Below, piece after piece: positions 47,829 through 59,375 of a stretch of DNA of 64,000 bases (position 1 is its first letter; every line of letters begins with the position of its first letter). The notes under the pieces were generated by a model that saw nothing but the letters and a program-made list of their open reading frames with translations, searched no databases and was not told the DNA's origin. The DNA lies in assembly GCA_026686845.1 (NCBI GenBank), contig JAIVEN010000020.1, positions 7,653,501-7,717,500 on the forward strand. The letters run 5' to 3'. The translations under genes and the position numbers were made by a program. The stretch is from Adenanthera pavonina. Lineage: Eukaryota > Streptophyta > Magnoliopsida > Fabales > Fabaceae.

Positions 47829-49008
47829 CATCATGAAGCTCATGAAATGCATCCAGTAATTCAGAATAGGAAGGTTCATATTCATATACCTCTTCTTCCT
47901 GATCACTGCTGCATGAGGGTTCGGCTTCTTCAGAAGCAAGTGCCATCAGACAAATGTTGGCAATCTCATCTTCATCTTCTTCTTCCTCATCTGAGCTGTT
48001 GCCCCATATCGATGAGATGTAGGCTTTCTTCTTCTTCCCTTTGTCAGCAACTTTCTTTTCTCTTTCTTGCTTTTTGAGGAATTGAGGACAATCCCATTTG
48101 ATGTGTCCTTGCTTCTTGCATTCATAGCAAGTCACAGGCTCTTTTGCCTCTTTCTTGCTTTCACTAGCTGCTCCTTTCTTGAAGAATCTCTTGTTCTTCT
48201 TCTTGCTGTAGAATCTTCCGAATTTTCTGACCATCATAGCCAGAGTTTCCTCATCCAGCTAATCTCCTTCATCAGATGCTTCTTCCTTTTCATCAGCAGC
48301 TTTGAGGGCAAGGCCTTTCTTCTTTCTGTCCAGCCCAGCTTCCTTGAGAGCTTTGATTTTTCCTTCATACTCCTCAAGGCTGCCGAAGAGAGCTGTGACA
48401 GAGGCCATTGATTCTCCTCTGGCTTCCTCTATTGCTGTCACCTTGGGCTGCCATTCCAGAGGAAGAGCTCTGAGTATCTTTCTTACTTTTTCAGATTGAG
48501 TGTATTCCTTTCCCAGGCTCTTCAATTGATTCACGATGAGAGTGAATCTCTTTTGCAGCTCCTTTACAGTTTCTCCTTCAGTCATTCTGAAGCTTTCATA
48601 CTCTCTAATGCATGTGTTTAGTCTGTTCTCCCTGACCCCAGTTGTTCCTTCATGTGTAATCTGCAGAGTGTCCCACATCCCTTTTGCAGTGGAGCATTGT
48701 GAGACTCTGTAGAATTCGTCCTTGTTCAGGGCACTGACTAAACAATGCTTTGCCTTGAAATTTAGCAGGACTCTTCTTCTGTCTTCCTCATTCCATTCTG
48801 CTTCTAGCTTCTCTTTGTGTCTGTCATCTTCAGTTAGAGTCATTGGGATGAAATCTCCTTTCTCAATGACTGACCAGATATCAAGGTCAATTGATTGGGG
48901 GTAAATTTATATCCTCATCTTCCAGTACCCATAATGTTCTCTACTGAAGCCTGGTGGTCTATTAGTGTTGTTCCCTTCAGGAAGTATGCTTTCTCCAAAG
49001 CCAGCCAT
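47829..49008 (-). pseudogene. gag: gag of the truncated copia element, nearly open
   Basis: The start ATG is at 49008-49006 (Met-Ala-Gly-Phe-Gly-Glu), confirming the gag start lost in element A. Only two in-frame stops are seen: TAA at 48909-48907, early in the gag core, and TAG at 48260-48258, before the DEETLAMMVRKFG segment. The zinc knuckle CYECKKQGHIKWDC is intact (about 48137-48095). The acidic tract and the start of the coiled C-terminal part (SELLDAFHELHDEFIK) follow. The sequence then enters gypsy DNA at 47829. Confidence 0.92.
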
Positions 49009-49063
49009 CTTAATTCCTGGACTGTGAGATCCTTTGAATGGGAATCCGGGCTCTGATACTACT

Positions 49064-50922
49064 TGTTAGCAAGGCTGACTTCCCAAGAGGGGGGTGAATT
49101 GGGAAGATTGAAGTTTTTCTGCACAAAGTCAAATGGGTGAAGAAAGTAAAGTGTAATAAAGCAATGTATAAATAGAGTAAACTGAAAAGTAATAATAGAG
49201 AGAAGAACACTCAGTAATTTATCCTGATTCGGTCTATCCACTTGACCTACGTCCAGTCCCCAAGACACCTCTTGAGATTTTTCCACTATACAGCAAGAAT
49301 TCAACGGGCTTCTTGCTAATGCCTCAGTACAACGAGTATGCTCTGTTTTCTGGAGCTTTCTCAATCTCTTTAAGCACTTCTACAATGTGCTTCCCAATCC
49401 CCTTGTGATTTCCCCTCACAAGTAAATCTATCTACCAGATGAAGAGTAGATTGTTTACAAAAATATAACTCTCTTGAATAGAGTAGATATGAAGGTTAAA
49501 GTACAGATATTGAAGTTAGAAGGTAAAAGCTCTTGAGAAGAAGATTTGGCAGAAATTCGGTATATACAAGTTTGATTCGTTACCCACAACTTCAAATGTT
49601 ATTGTATTTATAGATTTAGGTCCCAACTATTCGTTAGAGTCAAAATCTATCCGTTGGGGAAGTTATCCAACGGTTACTCTGAAAAACTTATCCATTAACC
49701 AACCGCATTTAATGCTTCTGACATACTAAAATTTGAATTTTGGTTGGTCAACAGACGAATTTTGAAGGAACCGAAGGTTAAAGCTTCCAACATTACAGCA
49801 CGAAGTTCGTCTGTTCATGAAGTGAAATTCGAATTTTGAAACTTGTAAAATGTTTTCACGTTGTGACATACGAATTTTCAAGAAGAAAGTTTTTCTGTTA
49901 AGTATGAACAGTGTTTTCAATTTTCTACAGTGCCCTCGAAATTCAAATTTTGGAAGCCCAAAATTCGTCTGTTCCTAGTTCGTTCAAGGAGGCACAGTAG
50001 TTCACTTTCTTCGAAATTCGAATGTTGAAAGAGTGAAGTTCGTCTGTCAGAGAGATTCTTTTCAGACTAACTTCAACATTCGAAATTACAAAACTCTGTC
50101 ATTCGTATGTCAACATTTCATTCCAACAGACTCAGACCCTTGGCTTCTGAAATTCGAATTTTAATGTTCAAAGTTCGTCTGACAGAAAGCAGTTTTGAAA
50201 CTTAAATTATTCTTGATCTCAGATGAACTTTAACATTGTTTCAGATGAATTTCTTCCATTTTCATAAGTTGTGTTTTGTCTGAAATTTGAATTTTGAAGA
50301 CTCAAAGTTCGTCTGTTTCAAAGAAACTTCTTTTAGACTTATATGGAAATTCGAATGTTGGAAAGCCAAAGTTCGTCTGTCACATAGTATTTTTGAAACT
50401 CAATTTCATCTTGATTTTAGATAAACTTTAACATTATTTCAGATGAATTTCTTTGGTTTTCTCAAACTGCATTTTATCTTAAATTCGAATTTTGAAGACT
50501 TGAAGTTCGTCTGACACAAAAAGGCTTCTTTCAGTCTCATATGAAAATTTGAATTTTGGGAAATCAAAATTCGTCTGACAGAGAGACATCTCTTCAGACT
50601 TGTTCAGTTTTAGCTCGAAATTCGAATTTCCAAAGGCAAAGTTCGAATTTCCCATATGACAGTTCAGTTTAAACTTCTCGAACTTCGTCTGTTTGTGGGT
50701 GTTTTTCACATGAGTCAAGATTTAACATAAAATCAAGGTTTAAAAACATCTTTTCCTCAAACCAAAATCTTTTACCCATTCATAACTAAAGCTAAAGATC
50801 CTCCAGAAGATCTAGCAGCAATTACTTAGAAATTCTTCACTTAAAACACTTTGAGCTTCTTTGATATCTTCAATCCAAGCTCTTGATTGTTGGTTTGGAA
50901 TCATCAAAACTCTTAATTCAAT
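49064..50922 (-). repeat. 5' LTR of the truncated minus-strand copia element
   Basis: It begins (minus strand) TATTGAATTAAGAGTTTTG, where element A has TGTTGAATCAAGAG, and ends GCTAACA. U3 (about 49720-50700) carries the same AATTCGAATT and TTCGTCTG array as element A, with a different number and order of units. The TATA box is at 49605-49612, and the U5 segment is near 49222-49262. Confidence 0.92.
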
Positions 50923-52299
50923 ATATACCTCTAAAGAGTATGAGATGATGAGAAAGATTGATAAGCCCTATAGTTCTGATAGTTTTCTGAAAGAAAATGG
51001 CCTAGGATGATTTTAGAAAGATATGAAACTTCATTAATCAGCAGCTAGTATGAATGTTGACTTAAGACTTTTCTCTAATGCCAAGCCACTAACTAGAAAG
51101 TAGCTATGAGATGTAATGGCAGGTTGTTAATAAGTAAAAAGCAAGTATCCTGCCTACAAAATAGGTTCAGTGGCAAGATGTTTTCAGTAATGAATGAAAG
51201 AGGCCAGTAAGGAATAAATGATAGAAAAAAAAAATCAATGGGGAAAAATTAATGTAAGATTTAAAGAAAGGTAAGTTAGAAAAGAAAGATGGTTAGTAAC
51301 CCAAATACAGGAATTTGGCCTGAGCCTAATCAAGATCCTATAAGGAAAGACATAGGATCCAGCAAGATTTTCATTCCAACTAAACCAAGAACTCCAAATC
51401 CAAATGCTATTAAAGTTATGTATAATAAATATCATGATGGATTTGTGAGGATATGCTCAATTTTAGATTTTCTTGGTATAGTACAAGAAGCAAAAGAGAT
51501 TCTTAGAAGGGCATTATGATTTTAAGCTTCCTATAAGGGAATGGGTTGAGCAAGTACTAGATGTCATAACAAGATCATGAGCTCTGGAGCTGTATTAAGG
51601 AGTTCCCTCAAGGTTGAGTGTTTAACACTCTGAAGGGCTATGTCATTGCCTGAACGCTTCAGGTAAAGCACTATCAAGAAAGAAAGCTGAGGCAATAGAA
51701 TTCTCATATGGGGATCCAAAAGGAGATCCAATTAAGAAGTCTAATGTTAGTATGGAAGCCCTATAAGCTCAAGGAAATGTGCATATATGGGGAGCATGTA
51801 TATATGAATAAGATGTATAACTGCAATCTTTGACTAAATATATATGCAACCAGAAGCTGATTAAAGATTAGTAAAGTAAAAGACCAGGGGTTGAGATACG
51901 ATGATAAGTTCTTACCAGTGATGGTATAATGAAGTAGTAGTTAATGTAATTGTGGAGTTCAAGTTGTTATTAAGAGTCGTTAAGATACGAAGAGGTGCTC
52001 AACAAAGGCTAACAGTATAAGCACACGCCTCTCAAATGACTCTAGTAACAGTAAATGATTGTACTCCCAGTTTAGATCCCTTGCAAGTAATCCTTAATCT
52101 TCTGGATCAGTAGCAGAAAACTATTGAGCAACTATAAGAGATAGTTAATGCTCAAGGACAACAAGGGAAAAACTAGAGCCTTTAAGGTTTCCGGCTATAC
52201 TGCAGCAGCCTCAAGTAAATTAGTAGGTTTTGTAGGATTTTCCCCAAGGCAACTAGATGTGTTCGCCAACCACTAATATATGATTGCCTGATGAGAAAG

Positions 52300-52860
52300 T
52301 ATTAGCTTCCATTCTTTGATGATAAATTCGATGTGCACATTGTCGAAAAGTAGATTGTGTGCCAAAAAAAAATTCAAAGATGATAGGATGCACGTCGAAA
52401 ATGGAAGTTTAATAGTAAAGGAGACTGACCAATGGTGGCAGAACACGGAATGAGCTAATCAGGTAAAGGGCACTGTTTTGACTTGGGAAGTATTATGAGA
52501 ATAAGTTTTATGAAAGTTATTTTCCCTAGTCTGTAAGAGATGAGAAGAAAGTGGAATTATAAGGATCAGCTAAGATGTGAATGAGTCAGTCATTAAATAT
52601 GTCACAAGGTATAATCTACTGACTCGGTACCTAATCTTCCTACAATAGTTTGTTGATAAGTAATGGAGGCTAAGAAGCCATGGAATAACAGGGGATTCAA
52701 GAAGTAAGGCAATATGCACAAAGGAGATAGTAAGTCAACTCTCATTTTTAAGAATATGGAAAGGCTCATAGTAAAAGGCTATGCTTAGCAATGAAGAATG
52801 TGTGCTTTAAGTATAAAGAGCCGAGACACTATACTCGTGACAGTACTATGGAGATGGCCA
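52300..52860 (+). pseudogene. gag: Degenerate gag of gypsy element D
   Basis: With many stops and shifts, pieces of a plant gypsy gag can be read: DQWWQNTE near 52420, GTVLTWEV near 52470, YESYFP near 52510, VRDEKKVEL near 52535 and KYVTRYN-like sequence near 52590. A zinc-knuckle remnant lies at 52801-52842 (CFKYKEPRHYTRDS, the second Cys reading Tyr and the last Cys reading Ser). It codes for nothing intact. Confidence 0.65.
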
Positions 52861-53539
52861 ACCCCAGACCATAAGCGCAGGAGAAAGCCTTTGTGCTAAT
52901 CTCAGTCTAAGGTCTATAAGTCACCTGACCTTAGTAAAGGTATGATTCAGGTGTAAGACTGATCCTATAGCTATGCTAAGAAGTTAAGTCTGGAAGTTAC
53001 CATTATATCAGTTATATGAGAATGACTTGATGAGAAATTGGGCTACAATATCCATTGTTTGTCTAAATAAGCACCGTAGCAATACAAAGATTTATATGCC
53101 TTTCCCTAGTAGTGATGAGAGTATTGGCATGAATCAACTTTTACAAATAATCTCCTTCTAGATTGTACGAGCAAGATGTGATTTTGCCTACCCCTTGAAG
53201 GTATTCTAGGTATTGAGTTTAAGTTAAATGTTATGTTGATAGCTCAAGCTAAGAGATGCTTGAAAAATGATGTTAAGAATAGACAAGAAAGTTGATGTAA
53301 GATTCAAACGAGAAAGTTTGATAAGATGCAATGCCTCTGTAAGAAAAGTTAGTATACTTATGAGGTATAAGGTATAAAGTATGAGCCTAAGGTATTTGAT
53401 TAGTGTTAAGTAATTAGGGAACTAAGAAAGCTTGAGATAGTCAATTGTTGAGTTTAGTATGAAATCTAGCTAAAAGAAAATTCTTGGCCAAAAGATCTCA
53501 CAATGAATACAATTTTCCATTAATTGCCAAGGTGATGAA

Positions 53540-53745
53540 AAAGGGAGGTAGCTCTTGGGGAGAAGTCCAATTGAGCAAAGAAATGAAATCTTCCATATGA
53601 TAAAATTAGCCGAGGCAAGGCAGATGGAAGGTAGCTCTTGGGGAGAAGTCCAATTGAGCAAAGAGATAAAATCCTCCATCAGATGAGTCGCCAAGGCAAA
53701 GTAATGGAAAGTGGCTCTTGGGGTGATGCCCGGTAGAGCAAGAAT
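53540..53745. repeat. Short tandem repeat, three units of about 80-85 bp
   Basis: The phrase GTAGCTCTTGGGGAGAAGTC followed by CAATTGAGCAAAG recurs from about 53548 and 53632. A more divergent copy (GTGGCTCTTGGGGTGATGCC) begins near 53711. The repeat is internal to element D, and its role is unknown. Confidence 0.8.
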
Positions 53746-55529
53746 GAGTAATGGTGAGAGGCTGAGGGCTAGATTCTAACTAAGCTAGCAAGAAACTTTT
53801 GAAAGGTTAAGAAGTTTCCCTTAAATTGCTAAAACACTAATCGACCATGGTTAAATAAATAAGAAGTTATGTATAAGAGCAGATAAAGCAGATATGTCGT
53901 TAGAGTAAAAAAGTTAGAGACCACTGCCTTAATATTATTTAGACCTTGAATCACAAAGAGCAAAAAGATCTTAAAGGTATGATAAGATAAGCAGAGTACA
54001 AGATTCATGGGTATGCTCATACGTAAAGGCATAATGGTGGGATGTATCTCTAAGCTAGTAAAGGCTAGAGTAAAAAGAAGCAGTATAAGTATAGGGGATG
54101 AATTCCCTAAAATTAAAAGCAATAAGTGATCCAGAGGTCACATAGATGTGTTATAGTGTAAAATGAAGCCCAATGCCGCATTTTCGAAGTCTAAAGAATG
54201 ACAAGAGTGCAGCAGAACCCCTCAACACTCTACAATTAAGCGTGCTCAAGTGAGGGAGATTTTAGAATGAGTGACCTACTGGGAAGTATGAAAAAGATAA
54301 AAGGTAAGAAAAATGTGCCAATGATTAAATTTGGGCACCGAGAATTTATGATAGTCTTACTAAAAGCACCTGTTAGGCTACATGAATAAAAGATGAATAG
54401 TTTATTGTGACCTCAAACATTTAAAGGAGCATGAAAGGTAATTGAGAAGTTTTGAAATGTAATTAAAAGAAAAAGCTTGCTGAACTTAGTAGATGGGAGC
54501 TGGGCTCCAAAAAGTACGGTTAGTAGGTTACAGAATCTCCTATATAGATTGCAGTAGATCCTAGTAAAGTAAGTAAAGTTATGAAATGGGAGAGACCAAA
54601 CACTGTAATAGAGACGAGAGGTCTCCAAGTTTAGTAAGATGTTATGAAAAATTTCTCTCAAGTTGTTTTACCGCTTAATTAGAAGAGAAACTAACGTGGG
54701 AAAGAGATTAAGAAATGAGTTTTTATAAGTTAAAAAGGCTAAATCTCATTCCCTGAGATGATTAATCCTGATCCAATAATGACCATAGGGGCCTATAATT
54801 ATTAAAGTAAGCGTGGATCTGGATACGAGTAATGTAACAGGATTGAGTAGCAGGTATTAGCCAATGTTTTATGAAAAGCATGTTCCCACTTATAGTAACG
54901 ATAAATAATGCTCTCAAGAAGAGTTACTAGAAGTTATTATAGCTACCATGAGTTGTTATATCTATGATACTACTATAAAAGTGTTTGAGATCATAATAGT
55001 CTCAAGGGATTATGAGATAAAAGAAGAGTTAGACTTGAGGTAAAGAAAAGAAATGAAATGAAAAGCAAATATGAAATGACTTGTAAATGTCATCTAGGCA
55101 AAGCTAATGTGACGAGCTTATGCCATAGTAAAAAGATTATTCATATGAATAGTCTAAAGTAATGAAAGTAGAGAAAGAGATAATATCAGGTGCCAATAAA
55201 GAAAATATAGTATGAACAAGATAAGAGAAAGTTATGGAATTACTATAAGGATATTACAAGCGGAAATTTTGGATACCCCTAAGATAAAGATAGTTTATGA
55301 TGTCCTCACAATTCCCAGTTTAAAGAATATGAACCAGACTCTTCAAATATTATAAATAACTAAATAATACCTGAGTAAAATATTGACTGAAAAGTCAAGT
55401 AAGTGAAAAATAGGAGTATTTCTTGAGTAAAAATAGTCTGAAAAACTGAGAAATTAAGAGAAAGGAAATAAGAGGTACTAGTATGTATCTAAATTTCGAG
55501 GACGGAATTTATTTTAAGGGGGAGGGAAT

Positions 55530-58490
55530 TGTAATATCCTAAAATTTCTCTTAAATGTTTAAGGCCCAATATTTTAAAATCTATAAGAAATTTGTAAAAA
55601 TGAATATACACCATTTTTGCATAATATAAGATAAAGAGGGCAATTATCTCGGTCAGAAGGAAAAATGAGAAAATGACTATTTTACCCTTAGGAGAAAAAA
55701 AATAAAGAAAAAGAAAAGAAAAAAAAAAGAAAACCAAAAAAAAAAGAAAGAAAGGAAGGCGTTGGACGCATGGAGGGGATTGAAGTAAATTTTATGAATT
55801 TTGGTGAAATTACACCTAATGACCCGAAAGTTTTAAAAATTATTAAAAAGTCTCGGGTCAAGGGTATTTTTGTAAATATGAAAAATTATAGTCAAAATAA
55901 AGCTCTTAATGAGCTAAGAACATTGGAATATAGTATGGAATTTATTGAGATCAAAATAATATTTATTGGGTAATTATGATTTAATATTAATGTCTTACCC
56001 CATAAATGTCAATCTGGACTGCAGGAAGAAGCAGTATTCATTCAAGAAAAATCTGTGGGTCTTATATTTGGACCAATTGGGATAATTATATTATGGTAAT
56101 TTTATGATTATAATTAGTATCCTAATGATAGTAAAATATACTGCAAAAGTAGCTTTAATTGTCCAGACCAGTCCAGGATATATCTGGATAAGTAAATAAC
56201 TAAAATTTTTGGACCAAAATACCCTCCATTTCATGCTGACCAAGCTGTACATGTCAAATTAGCCATATTTTATTATTTTCATGAAAAAACTAGAAAAATC
56301 AAGTCATTAGGTGGCAAGTTTTCATTGGTTGATGAAATTTATATTTACTCCCTTCCTTCCCATGATTTGGCCGACCATTTAGAAAGGAAATGAGGAAGAG
56401 AAGTCTGCCATTTTGAGAGGGAGAGAGCAGCACGTGAAGGTGAAGGAAAAAGAGGAGAAAAAGGAGAAGAAAATTCCAAATAAATTGGTAAGCAAGTTTC
56501 ATTCAATTTGTAAGTATCCTAGCATAGTTTCTAAGTAATTTGAGTTGGTTTTCTTGGATTTTCTCCTTCTCCCTTTGCTGTTCTAATCTTGGCCTAAGCA
56601 TGATAAGAAGAGGGAAGGAGTTTTTAAGCCATAAATTTACAAAAAAACATAAGATTTTTCAAGAAAAGTAAACTAGGTGTGTTTTAAAGCAAGTTTTGTG
56701 AAAAACTAATTCCTTTCCCTTAAGAACAGATTTTGGTCAGACTAATAAGGTGGGAAGGAGCTGGATTTTCATGTATTTGATGGTAAAAATGGATTCCCCA
56801 TGGTCCAAAACCTTAAGAGCAAGTATGGGGTTAAATAAAAAGTTTAAGGTGAAGAAAATGAAATTCTAGGGTTTTGTGAGTCTTTAAGAAGTAACTCATG
56901 AAACCAGTGAATAAAGTGAGTGTTTAATGGTGTATTAGGAATTGATAAAGCCAAGTAAGTTCTTAAAGGAGGGGGAACCAAGTGGTGAAGCATTAGATTC
57001 AAGAGGAAGAGCCAAAGGAATGCTTCAAGGTAGTTAAGTTTCATATTCTTGCTTTATGTTCTTTCATTGTCTTTCTATGATTAAATTGTGTTGCCATATT
57101 GAAATTGTAATTTCTTTGATTGGTCTTGGCTGTTAAATGAGGGGTTTTATTCCCCGGGATGTCCATTTTCTAAGCCGTTATGCTGCCGAATTTTTTTATA
57201 ACCAATGTGGCAATTTATTGTTTAAATATGATTGATGTGATTAGATGTGATCAAATGTGAGTTATTTGACATGATTGACATAATTGCATGAAATGTAACT
57301 TGCTACTGAGATTGTCCCCAATCTCACCCCCCTCAAGTATCCCAAATGATAGGCACAAACAATGTCAAGGGGATCAAGGAGCCAAAGAGAATAAAGGAGA
57401 GAATGATGCTTGATGATAATTTCAAGCTATGATTCCATATTTTGAAATAATGTATAAAAATTATGTATATGCATATGGATCTGTATCCTTGTACTATTAT
57501 GTTCTTATGAGCATTATGAAATGTTTGGCATAGATTTGAAACATGGAATGATCATGTGAGCTTGTTATGAAGTCTTCTTTGCCATGTTATATTGCTAGAA
57601 GTTTATTTTGTAGCCATGAAAGTAAAGTCAATACTGTTTGACCGAGACATGGCAAGTAAGTCAAGTGTTATATATTATCTAAATCTAGAGAGAACAAGCT
57701 TTCCAATGAGATAAAGAACACTCAATTTGGATATGTGTACAATTTATAGTATATTTTTGAAGTTAAGGGTCAAAACTGGACAGTAAAGTAAAAGCTGCGA
57801 ATTTCACTGTAAGTATCACTTACTTTGAAAGGAAGTATAAAATCGTACAGAGCTCCAAAAAATAAGTTATTTATATTTTTGAAACGATCTGTGTTTTGAG
57901 TTCAATATGCCACTGGTTTGAGTTCAATTGGAGCTGTACAATGAGAGATATACAAGTTTTTCCCAAGACTGTTCCAGTAAAAGTGATGTTTTGATTCCTA
58001 GTGATTCAAATTGAGGTTCTGCCCTTTCTAGACTAAAAAAATGTATAAAAAAAATATAAAGGTAAGTAGACATATATATCTTTCCAATGGAATATAGATT
58101 ACATGATTTGGCTCAATATAGAGTTAGATATGAATTTTGAAGTTATGGCCAAAATCCTGGAAAAGAGAAAAATAACCATTTGTACAGTGTAAGTTTGAGC
58201 AATAAACTGTACTAATTGGTCAGTTTAAAGGAGGTTTTCATATTTTTATCTTGTATATCAGGTTTCTATCTTCATTTAGAGACTTGAACTACATTGATAC
58301 GATTTTTCTGGATTAAGTTATGATTTTTCAAAGTTCATCCAGAAAACTTGAGAACCAAATGAATAGTACCACTTTTTTTTTATTCCAATATTTTTGGTTC
58401 AATTAATGGTTCAAGCTCTTAATATGAGCTAATTGGACATTGTACATACTATAATATATGGGAAAATATAGATAAAAGTAAGGTGTTACA
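55530..58490 (+). repeat. 3' LTR of gypsy element D (2,961 bp)
   Basis: It starts TGTAATATCC and ends AGGTGTTACA. It matches the solo LTRs at 29864-32364 and (inverted) 37810-40625 in several blocks, defining one long-LTR chromovirus-like family with three copies in the window. It is followed directly by integrase codons of element C, so the boundary is exact. Small frames inside it are not genes. Confidence 0.88.
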
Positions 58491-59081
58491 CGTTCAAACT
58501 GAAGCTATATACAGGGTTCTTGGCAATCTTCTTCAAAGTTTTGTGGGGACAAATTTGAAGCAGTGGGACCTTATTCTTGCTCAAATAGAATTTGTCTACA
58601 ATAATTCTGACAACCAAGCAACTGGAAAGTGTCCATTTGAAGTTGTTTACGGCACGCGACGCCTTAGTCCCTTAGACTTGACACCTTCACTTAATAAGTA
58701 CCAGTATAATTCTGATGCAAATCAAAGGGCTAGGGAAATCAAGAAGTTGCATGAACAAGTTTGTGAATGAATCTAGAAGCAAAATTCCAAACTCAAGACA
58801 CAGCGGGACAAGCATCGGAAGTAGCAAATCTTTAATGTATGAGACTTGGTTTGGATACATCTGAGGAAAGAACGTTTTCCTAAACAACCACACGCCAAGC
58901 TGTCCCCAAGAGCTAATGGTCCATTCAAGATTGTTCAAAAGATCAACAACAACGCTTACAAGGTGGAATTGCCTGGTGCTTATGGAGTGTCTGCCACCTT
59001 CAACGTTACTGATTTATCCCCATACTTCGACGATGATGCCAAATTTGACTCGAGGGCGAGTTCTATCCAACCCAGGGAGGA
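58491..59081 (+). pseudogene. pol: C-terminal part of integrase (pol) of gypsy element C
   Basis: The sequence begins in the integrase core at QTEAIYRVLGNLL and continues with WDLILAQIEFVYNNS. It reads GKCPFEVVYG, then, after stops near 58768 and 58825, DLVWIHLRKERFP and NNAYKVELPGAYGVSATFNV, and finishes near TDLSPYF. These are the conserved C-terminal landmarks of plant Ty3/gypsy integrases. The catalytic Asp residues would lie upstream, in the lost part. The purine tract CCAGGGAGGA at 59071-59080 precedes the 3' LTR. Confidence 0.9.
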
Positions 59082-59375
59082 TGAAACAGAATAGCAGCCA
59101 CAATGCCAAGCAATCAAAATGCCACAGCAGCCACCCATTCATCCGTTTAACTCCATAACCACCGGCATTAAAACATCCGTTGCTATAATAATGTCTCTCA
59201 ACCAATAATAAGAAATAAAACCCATTTATCACACGTGTAACCCCCTCGTAACCCCCTCCCATTTCAGTTTACAGCCTTACAGTATAAATATGTGTTTTTT
59301 CCTCATTGTAGGGCAGAGAATTAAGAATATCATTTTTTTTGTTTTAGTTCAGTGTTTTTTTCGGTTTCTGTACCA
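59082..59375 (+). repeat. 3' LTR of gypsy element C
   Basis: It is the same length as the 5' LTR (294 bp) and differs at about 17 positions. The next five bases (TATTC, 59376-59380) are the target duplication and belong to the fucosyltransferase exon. Confidence 0.94.

Larger units (their letters stand above)
47829..50922 (-). mobile_element. Truncated copia element of the A family (5' LTR and gag only)
   Basis: On the minus strand this has an LTR (50922-49064), a PBS (TAGTATCAGAGCCC, 49061-49048) and gag. It ends abruptly at 47829 in the part of gag after the zinc knuckle. Its gag and U5 closely match element A. Pol and the 3' LTR are absent, consistent with one deletion that also removed the middle of gypsy element C. 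A target duplication therefore cannot be tested. Confidence 0.92.
50923..58490 (+). mobile_element. Ty3/gypsy element D: decayed interior and 3' LTR, 5' end missing
   Basis: The right end is clear: an LTR of 2,961 bp (55530-58490) preceded by a polypurine tract (55516-55528) and the chromovirus-type gene end reading TTTCGAGGACGGAATTTA. The interior is very decayed. Gag-like pieces are visible near 52300-52850, and pol cannot be followed. The element sits inside the integrase of element C, just before the QTEA codons. Its 5' LTR is absent, so the left border (50923, next to the copia LTR) is a junction and not its original end. Confidence 0.75.
46546..59375 (+). mobile_element. Ty3/gypsy element C inserted in a fucosyltransferase exon, with nested insertions
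   Basis: LTRs of exactly 294 bp lie at 46546-46839 and 59082-59375, starting TGAAA and ending in TATCA/TACCA. The duplication TATTC flanks them (46541-46545 and 59376-59380). The element keeps its PBS, leader, start of gag and the last part of integrase. Everything between is lost or replaced by copia element (47829-50922) and gypsy element D (50923-58490). The LTRs differ at about 17 of 294 positions, nearly all transitions. Confidence 0.94.

Noticed and set aside
50923..51520. Open frame at 51289-51519 as a host gene
   Set aside because: It lies in the decayed interior next to a truncated junction and shows no family motif or splice context.
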